Shown here: positions 6,124 to 10,146 of the stretch, piece by piece | Layout: each line of letters starts with the position of its first letter | Numbering within the stretch: the first letter of the stretch is position 1 | Origin: CAIKHN01 sp964394565 | GTDB lineage: Bacteria > Patescibacteriota > Patescibacteriia > UBA9934 | Direction of reading: 5' to 3' | NCBI GenBank assembly: GCA_964394565.1 | Contig: CAYMYA010000024.1 | Coordinates: forward strand, 1-10,146 | Length of the DNA stretch: 10,146 nucleotides | Made by a program: the position numbers and the translations under genes | The notes under the pieces: generated by a model | Seen by the model: the letters and a program-made list of their open reading frames with translations, nothing else | The model's database searches: none | What the model was told of the DNA's origin: nothing

Positions 6124-6849
6124 TCACCAGACCTGCACGAGACTATCTTTTTGTAGATCAAAAGCATTGAATTCGATCCCGGCTTTTAATAACTTGTCTA
6201 TCGTCGGCAAAAGTTGTGATGTAGTACCCCCATTCGCTATAAGAGTGTATGTCTTTTTTGAATCTGGCATAAAGGAATTAGCAGAAACTGATACCAATTT
6301 TGCTGGTGATTGCAGCTGTTCATCTTCCCGAAGAAGAACCAACACAGAATTATTATTTCCAAAATACCTCCCTACATCATCCAGAATTTTTTCTGTATTA
6401 CCGCTTAAAAAAATAATGATCTCTTGATTTTTTTCTCCAGATTCTTTGCATTCAGCCTTTTCTGGAATAGCTGGCGTTGTCATAAGAAGAGTCGTTCGAT
6501 CGCGCTGTACATCATAGGCAGAAAATTGCACACGATTTTCAACAAGTTTTTTCACAGCCGGCAATAATTGAACGGCTGTGCCCCCATTCGCTATAACTAC
6601 ATACTCTAAACTCGGATCTACTATAAATTGAGCAACTGGCATTGTCGGTAAACCCTCCGGGACTGCAAGTTTTTCATCATCCCTTGTGATGACCAATATT
6701 GGATGCATCTGCCCAAATACCTTTTTCGCGTCACTCAAAATACCCAATGTATTACGCCCCAGAAAAGTAATGATAATTGGTTGTTTTTCAACTTCTGGGG
6801 ACAGGTCGCCTTCCGCAAATACAATGTTTCCTTCATTCAAAAATCGCAT
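6124..6849 (-). CDS. Hypothetical protein with two tandem copies of an unrecognised alpha/beta-like domain
   Basis: 241 residues from ATG 6849. Two homologous halves: residues 25-117 and 144-235, joined by a linker containing the only cysteine. Each half begins with a strand and turn (TFLGRNT / IFLSGNT), then a helix ending at FG, a second strand with an acidic end (LVITRDDEKL / LVLLREDEQL), a variable stretch, and the best conserved block IANGGT-x-QLLP followed by a helix and F-A-(Y/F)-D-x-Q-(R/K)-D. The pattern of strands and helices suggests a Rossmann-like or flavodoxin-like three-layer fold; the GGT loop after a strand may bind a phosphate-bearing ligand. This is inference. No signal peptide or membrane span. 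AT-rich; first of a two-gene unit with the gene ending at 5062. I cannot name a family. Confidence 0.85.
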   Translation of the reverse strand: MRFLNEGNIVFAEGDLSPEVEKQPIIITFLGRNTLGILSDAKKVFGQMHPILVITRDDEKLAVPEGLPTMPVAQFIVDPSLEYVVIANGGTAVQLLPAVKKLVENRVQFSAYDVQRDRTTLLMTTPAIPEKAECKESGEKNQEIIIFLSGNTEKILDDVGRYFGNNNSVLVLLREDEQLQSPAKLVSVSANSFMPDSKKTYTLIANGGTTSQLLPTIDKLLKAGIEFNAFDLQKDSLVQVW

Positions 6850-6892
6850 ATCCGAATCCTATAATACCTCTCACAATCAATAAAATGTGGAT

Positions 6893-6898
6893 ATTATA
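6893..6898 (-). promoter_or_regulatory. Possible -10 element for the AT-rich gene pair
   Basis: TATAAT on the minus strand, 43 bases before the ATG at 6849. The -35 position falls in the adjacent N gap, so the promoter cannot be completed. A second, weaker TATTAT lies nearer the gene. Confidence 0.3.
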
Positions 6899-6899
6899 A

Positions 6900-6999
6900 N
6901 NNNNNNNNNNNNNNNNNNNNNNNNNNNNNNNNNNNNNNNNNNNNNNNNNNNNNNNNNNNNNNNNNNNNNNNNNNNNNNNNNNNNNNNNNNNNNNNNNNN
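6900..6999. other. Assembly gap, 100 N
   Basis: Exactly 100 N, the same placeholder length as the first gap. It cuts rnhB and hides the promoter region of the AT-rich gene pair. The contigs differ in composition on either side, so the join needs independent support. Confidence 0.99.
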
Positions 7000-7391
7000 G
7001 GGATGCGTTGGTTGCCGTCGACGAATACGACCTCCCCCCGACCCACTCGTTCCACCGCACCCTTCATCGCGCGTAAAGTCGCTTGGAGGATGTTGATCTC
7101 GTCGATGATGGCGGAATCGATCTCTGCAACGCCGATCGCAAGTGCAACGGCGCGGATCGCAGCAGATGTTTCTTTGCGCTGTTTTCTGCTGAGTGTTTTG
7201 CTGTCACAAATCGGGAATTGTTGTGCGAGACTCAGAATCGGATCCGGATTCCCCCAATCGAACATCACCGCACCAGCAACCACGGGTCCCGCCAAACACC
7301 CGCGCCCGACCTCATCAACGCCAATGGATTGCGCACCATCGCGATTCCAGCGATCAATTTCGTCTTGAAATGCTAACGATTCTCGTTTCAT
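7000..7391 (-). CDS. rnhB: Ribonuclease HII, N-terminal part (cut by gap)
   Basis: Endonuclease that cleaves RNA in RNA-DNA hybrids, including single ribonucleotides in DNA. 130 residues are readable. Family motifs: GVDEVGRGCLAGPVVAGAV (24-42) with catalytic Asp26 and Glu27 and the GRG loop that senses the RNA-DNA junction, DSKTLS (63-68), IDEINILQATLRAM (96-109) and VDGNQRI (124-130) with catalytic Asp125. The fourth acidic residue and the C-terminal part lie in the gap. The G-R-G form and the DSKTLS motif separate it from RNase HIII. The start is 46 bases after the M20 peptidase stop on the same strand, so cotranscription is plausible; no close Shine-Dalgarno sequence is seen. Confidence 0.96.
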
Positions 7392-7437
7392 ACGAACATG
7401 GTATCAAAAACGCGATACGTAACGGCAGCACCTCGTG

Positions 7438-8847
7438 TCATTCGACGCTCGCCAGAATCGACGCGATGCACGCGGTGATCTTGTGGAATGTGGGAATGTG
7501 GAGGAATTCGTTCGGGCCGTGGGCGTTCGATTCTGGTCCGAGCACACCAGTGATGACAAACTGCGCTTGCGGGAAGCGCTTCCCAAGCATGGCCATAAAC
7601 GGAATTGATCCTCCCTCCCCCATGACGGCCGGTGCGTTGCCGAAGTATGTGCGCGATGCATCGTCGATCGCTTGCGCAAGCCACGGCACGGTTTGTGGTG
7701 CACTCCATCCGTCTGCAGGCGCATCGTACGTGAATGTGACCTTGGCACCATACGGCGGATTCTCCTCAAGTACCGCTTTCATCCGTTCCGATGCTCCAAC
7801 CGCATCAACACCAGGAGGCAAGCGCATCGATAATTTGAGCTCGGTGTACGGACGCAACACGTTTCCTGCGCGATCAGTAGGAGGGAATCCTCCCGCACCC
7901 GTCACCGAAAGCGCTGGCTCCCACGTGTGCGCACGAATTGCACCGGCAACGTCGTTCATCACTGGATGCGCACCGTCAACAAACGGAAAACGATCGAGCC
8001 ATGTCTGCCCAAGTACCGATGCAGCAACGCGCATCTGTGCTTCGCGTTCACCCGGAATCGTCGTCCATAATTCTTCTAAAAGTACTTTGCCCGTATCGAT
8101 ATTCTCAATCCGCGCAAGCAATTGACGAGCAATACGGAAACTCGACGGTACAATGCCACTCGCGTCCCCCGAGTGCACACCATCTTTCAGAACGTTCACG
8201 CGCAACACGCCACCAACCACACCACGAAGCGACGACGTCATCCACATGCGTTCGTAATCGCCACACCCGGAATCCAAACACACAATGAGTGACGGTGTGC
8301 CAATTTCTGGTGCGAGCGTGTCGATGTACCCAGGAAGATTGTAACTCCCGCTCTCTTCACATGCTTCAAGCACAAGCACGCATCGAGGATGATCGGCTCC
8401 CTGCTCCTGCAGCGCCTTGATTGCCGTGATTGCGCTAAACGCTGCGTATCCGTCATCTGCCGATCCACGACCATAGAGCCGGTCGCTCTCAAGCGTTGGA
8501 ACGAATGGATCAAGCCCATCGCGCCATCCTTCAAGGGGCGGCTGTTTATCGATGTGACCATACAACAAAACGGTGGACGAGATCGATCCTGCAATCTCAA
8601 CGAAAATCACCGGCGTTTCATCGCCCATACGCACAATACGCTGCCTAAGGCCCGCAACATTTTGCGCAGCGATCCAATCGCTCACCAACTGCGCTGCGCG
8701 CATCATGTGCCCATGCTCACGCCACTCATGATCGTAATCCGGTGAAACATTTGGAATACGAATATATTCTTGCATTGCGGGAAGCACGGATGTTTCCCAC
8801 TGCGATGTGATATATTTTTGCATCGCTGCTGGTGAAATATTTGACAT
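7438..8847 (-). CDS. M20 family metallopeptidase (dipeptidase-like)
   Basis: Zinc-dependent exopeptidase of the M20 family, probably a cytoplasmic dipeptidase or carboxypeptidase; the long form with LLYGHIDKQP resembles the CNDP/M20A-type dipeptidases. 469 residues from ATG 8847 (MSNISPAAMQKYI). Visible metal site and catalytic residues: His98 in YGHIDKQPP with Asp100, bridging Asp131 in GRGSADD, the Glu164-Glu165 pair in LEACEESGS, Asp192 in CLDSG, and a C-terminal His443 in NAHGPNEF. The dimerisation domain occupies roughly 205-330. An extended start at 8922 is in frame but adds a hydrophobic stretch without homology to the family and would overlap the divergent promoter. No Shine-Dalgarno sequence is seen. 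It precedes rnhB and is divergent from the asparaginase gene. Confidence 0.94.
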   Translation of the reverse strand: MSNISPAAMQKYITSQWETSVLPAMQEYIRIPNVSPDYDHEWREHGHMMRAAQLVSDWIAAQNVAGLRQRIVRMGDETPVIFVEIAGSISSTVLLYGHIDKQPPLEGWRDGLDPFVPTLESDRLYGRGSADDGYAAFSAITAIKALQEQGADHPRCVLVLEACEESGSYNLPGYIDTLAPEIGTPSLIVCLDSGCGDYERMWMTSSLRGVVGGVLRVNVLKDGVHSGDASGIVPSSFRIARQLLARIENIDTGKVLLEELWTTIPGEREAQMRVAASVLGQTWLDRFPFVDGAHPVMNDVAGAIRAHTWEPALSVTGAGGFPPTDRAGNVLRPYTELKLSMRLPPGVDAVGASERMKAVLEENPPYGAKVTFTYDAPADGWSAPQTVPWLAQAIDDASRTYFGNAPAVMGEGGSIPFMAMLGKRFPQAQFVITGVLGPESNAHGPNEFLHIPTFHKITACIASILASVE

Positions 8848-8855
8848 ACGAATGC

Positions 8856-8885
8856 AATGTAAACTGAAACGATCTTTTTGCGCAA
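8856..8885 (-). promoter_or_regulatory. Weak candidate promoter for the M20 peptidase gene
   Basis: On the minus strand TTGCGC (8880-8885) and TACATT (8856-8861) are 18 bases apart. The -10 is reasonable, the -35 poor. Transcription would start within a few bases of the ATG at 8847, giving a leaderless or near-leaderless mRNA, consistent with the missing Shine-Dalgarno sequence. One TGAAACGATC motif (8865-8874) lies in the spacer. Confidence 0.3.
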
Positions 8886-8910
8886 ATAACGCAACGTATC
8901 CCCAAAAGAT

Positions 8911-8938
8911 TTGACACAGCATTTTTCTGTGCTATGTT
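8911..8938 (+). promoter_or_regulatory. Promoter upstream of the asparaginase gene
   Basis: Perfect -35 TTGACA (8911-8916), 16-base spacer, -10 TATGTT (8933-8938) preceded by TGC, an extended -10. CACAG and CTGTG arms flank the centre of the spacer, an inverted repeat that could be a regulator site. Expected transcription start near 8945, about 220 bases before the asparaginase ATG and about 10 before the leader ORF. Confidence 0.6.
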
Positions 8939-8954
8939 TGTCTTATCACTTGCT

Positions 8955-9074
8955 ATGAAACAACAGTCATCATCACGTGCAACAACGCCCACATTTCGAA
9001 CCAGCCATCGCTGGTTTATTGGCGTTTCGTACTCGCACAATCTCGGTGGTGACCGATCGTTTCATGGGACATAA
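8955..9074 (+). CDS. Possible 39-codon leader ORF
   Basis: ATG 8955 to TAA 9072-9074, starting about ten bases after the predicted transcription start. The peptide begins MKQQSSSRATTPTF and is rich in Ser (7), Thr (5), Arg (4) and His (3). No Shine-Dalgarno sequence. No domain recognised. It ends 92 bases before the asparaginase ATG in a different frame. The reading frame covers the small hairpin at 8999-9016 and the first arm of the long inverted repeat, the geometry expected of a leader peptide. It could equally be a chance frame in an untranslated leader. Confidence 0.3.
   Translation: MKQQSSSRATTPTFRTSHRWFIGVSYSHNLGGDRSFHGT
8999..9016 (+). other. Small perfect hairpin in the leader
   Basis: AACCAGC and GCTGGTT form seven pairs with a CATC loop; one more G-T pair is possible outside. 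TTTATT runs from the end of the arm. It may pause RNA polymerase or act as a weak terminator. Confidence 0.5.
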
Positions 9075-9118
9075 TCCCCTCCTGCTCAGCGCGTCATATA
9101 CGCAATGTGCTCATGAAA

Positions 9119-9153
9119 CGATCTGCTCCACCGGCAGGTCGTTTCTCTGTTTT
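9119..9153 (+). terminator. Attenuator-like hairpin before the asparaginase gene
   Basis: CGATCTGC (9119-9126) pairs with GCAGGTCG (9134-9141) over eight positions (one wobble), with a seven-base loop, followed by the T-rich TTTCTCTGTTTT (9142-9153). Its left arm shares bases 9119-9123 with the alternative long-range stem 9055-9066/9112-9123, so the two structures exclude each other. Confidence 0.45.
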
Positions 9154-9166
9154 ACAGGCAATACCT

Positions 9167-10093
9167 ATGGAAAATCCTCAAAAACGTTTCTCACTCATGA
9201 TTCACGGCGGCGCCGGAGCTCTTGAAGATGCACGCGCATACACTCCAAGTCTCGAAACAATTCTCCGCACAGGGCAAGCGATGCTTGCAGAAGGCGCAAC
9301 GGCACTCGACGCAGTCACCACCTGCGTGAGCATGCTCGAAGACGATCCAATGTTCAATGCAGGGAGAGGCTCCGTACTCAACGAAAACGGCAACGTCGAA
9401 ATGGATGCTGCAATCATGAACGGCCGTAATATTGCTGCGGGATCCGTCGCCGGTGTACGCAATATTAAAAATCCTATCCAGCTTGCACGTCTCGTCATGG
9501 AACAAAGCGGACACGTCATGCTCATTGGCGACGGCGCAATGCAATTCGGCGCAATGCACAAAATCAAGACGGAACCCGACGAGTATTTTATTACTGAAAA
9601 ACGCGTCAAACAGCTTAAAAATGCGAAAGAAGAGGAGCTCATGGGACTCGATCACGGTTTACAATCATCCGGCGAAAAGAAAAAGGGTACCGTCGGTGCT
9701 GTGGCTATGGATATATTCGGCGATCTCGCTGCTGCAACGTCGACGGGAGGCATAACCAATAAAAAGTTTGGTCGTGTTGGGGATTCACCGATTATCGGTG
9801 CGGGCGTGTTTGCGGATAACGAAACGTGCGCCGTTTCTGCGACTGGCTATGGGGAACAATTTTTACGCACAGTACTCTCGAAAACCGCATCGACGTACGT
9901 TGCCCAAGGCATGGATGCACAACACGCAGCACATGAAGCAATCGCGTATCTCGTCCGACGAGTCAACGGCATTGGCGGACTGATCATCGTTGATCGTTTG
10001 GGCACCATGGGAAGCGCCTTCTCAACACAAGGAATGCTTCACGGCAAGGCCACACAAGATGGAATCTGGATACTCTCAGATCAAGCATCCTGA
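9167..10093 (+). CDS. iaaA: Type 2 asparaginase / isoaspartyl peptidase (Ntn-hydrolase)
   Basis: Hydrolyses L-asparagine and beta-aspartyl (isoaspartyl) dipeptides; made as a precursor that cuts itself to expose an N-terminal threonine. 308 residues from ATG 9167. Signatures: FSLMIHGGAGALED (8-21), FNAGRGSVL (63-71), EMDAAIMNG (78-86), cleavage site and nucleophile KKKGTVGAVAMD with Thr175, ATSTGGITNK (190-199) with Thr193, GRVGDSPIIGAG (202-213) with Arg203 and Asp206, and SATGYGE (224-230) with the oxyanion and substrate loop; the usual TGTGE/TGHGE has Tyr here. The linker before Thr175 is charged and flexible (NAKEEELMG...SSGEKKKG), as expected for the autocleavage loop. GTG 9107 or ATG 9113 would add about 20 residues without family similarity; an AGG lies 11 bases before 9167. 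Probably works in protein turnover with the divergent M20 peptidase. Confidence 0.95.
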   Translation: MENPQKRFSLMIHGGAGALEDARAYTPSLETILRTGQAMLAEGATALDAVTTCVSMLEDDPMFNAGRGSVLNENGNVEMDAAIMNGRNIAAGSVAGVRNIKNPIQLARLVMEQSGHVMLIGDGAMQFGAMHKIKTEPDEYFITEKRVKQLKNAKEEELMGLDHGLQSSGEKKKGTVGAVAMDIFGDLAAATSTGGITNKKFGRVGDSPIIGAGVFADNETCAVSATGYGEQFLRTVLSKTASTYVAQGMDAQHAAHEAIAYLVRRVNGIGGLIIVDRLGTMGSAFSTQGMLHGKATQDGIWILSDQAS

Positions 10094-10146
10094 TGGAACC
10101 CGCCTCGAGAACTTCGGTGGAAGAAGAACTCTAGCCGGCTTCTATC
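10094..10146. other. Tail after the asparaginase gene
   Basis: 53 bases to the window edge. I see no gene, no hairpin with a T-tract and no clear promoter. The contig may end here. Confidence 0.6.

Larger units (their letters stand above)
8848..9166. other. Divergent intergenic region with repeated 10-mer
   Basis: 319 bases between the M20 peptidase and asparaginase starts. Besides the promoter candidates, a leader ORF and hairpins, it contains TGAAACGATC at 8865-8874 and 9114-9123 and its exact reverse complement at 9055-9064. The first two copies agree over 11 bases; the second and third form a 12-base inverted repeat (9055-9066 with 9112-9123). Confidence 0.8.

Noticed and set aside
6894..7391. 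Treating RNase HII as complete across the second gap
   Set aside because: The readable sequence ends at 7000; the stop beyond the gap belongs to another contig.
8848..8922. Longer N-terminus of the M20 peptidase starting at 8922
   Set aside because: The added residues are hydrophobic and unlike the family, and the start would overlap the plus-strand -35 and spacer. The start at 8847 fits the usual length.
8999..9016. Reading the small leader hairpin as a full intrinsic terminator
   Set aside because: Only seven pairs and an interrupted T-run (TTTATT); too weak to call a terminator by itself.
9107..9166. Longer N-terminus of the asparaginase starting at GTG 9107 or ATG 9113
   Set aside because: Family members begin a few residues before the HGGAG motif; the extra segment has no similarity, no Shine-Dalgarno sequence, and coincides with the attenuator-like hairpin. 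Not fully excluded.
10093..10134. 13-codon frame overlapping the asparaginase stop
   Set aside because: Too short, no ribosome binding site, no recognisable product.
1..10146. CRISPR array, tRNA, rRNA or insertion sequence
   Set aside because: No regularly spaced direct repeats, no cloverleaf, no rRNA stretch and no transposase motif were seen on either strand.

Overview
The window is a scaffold made of three contigs (1-4318, 4419-6899, 7000-10146) joined by two runs of exactly 100 N. TGA is used as a stop in several clearly identified genes, so the code is the standard bacterial one. Compact coupled genes, a half-length SufD and a shortened SufU suggest a bacterium with a reduced genome, possibly of the candidate phyla radiation. 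That placement is inference only; nothing here fixes the taxon.

Contig 1 holds, on the minus strand, one SUF iron-sulfur cluster assembly operon in the order sufB-sufD-sufS-sufU-sufC, the last gene running off the left edge. SufS takes sulfur from cysteine, SufU accepts it or acts as scaffold, and the SufB-SufC-SufD ATPase complex builds and releases the cluster. The last four genes overlap by a few bases each. Between sufB and sufD lies a cluster of 9-base direct and inverted repeats. SufS carries an in-frame insertion centred on a GC-rich palindrome.

Contig 2 is mixed. It opens with a GC-rich open reading frame of unknown function (4426-4773, possibly cut by the gap), a strong hairpin, and a convergent gene for a 36-residue single-span membrane peptide that is easy to miss. 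Then comes a visibly AT-rich two-gene unit (6849 down to 5062): a 241-residue protein made of two copies of an alpha/beta-like domain I do not recognise, followed by an unrecognised protein of about 340 residues. This pair is the best candidate for an undescribed system, probably acquired.

Contig 3 holds the N-terminal part of ribonuclease HII (rnhB, cut by the second gap) downstream of an M20 metallopeptidase, both on the minus strand. A type 2 asparaginase/isoaspartyl peptidase of the Ntn-hydrolase class is transcribed divergently. The 319-base region between the two starts has a good promoter, a 39-codon leader reading frame, a 10-base motif present three times, and two mutually exclusive stem-loops arranged like a transcription attenuator in front of the asparaginase gene.
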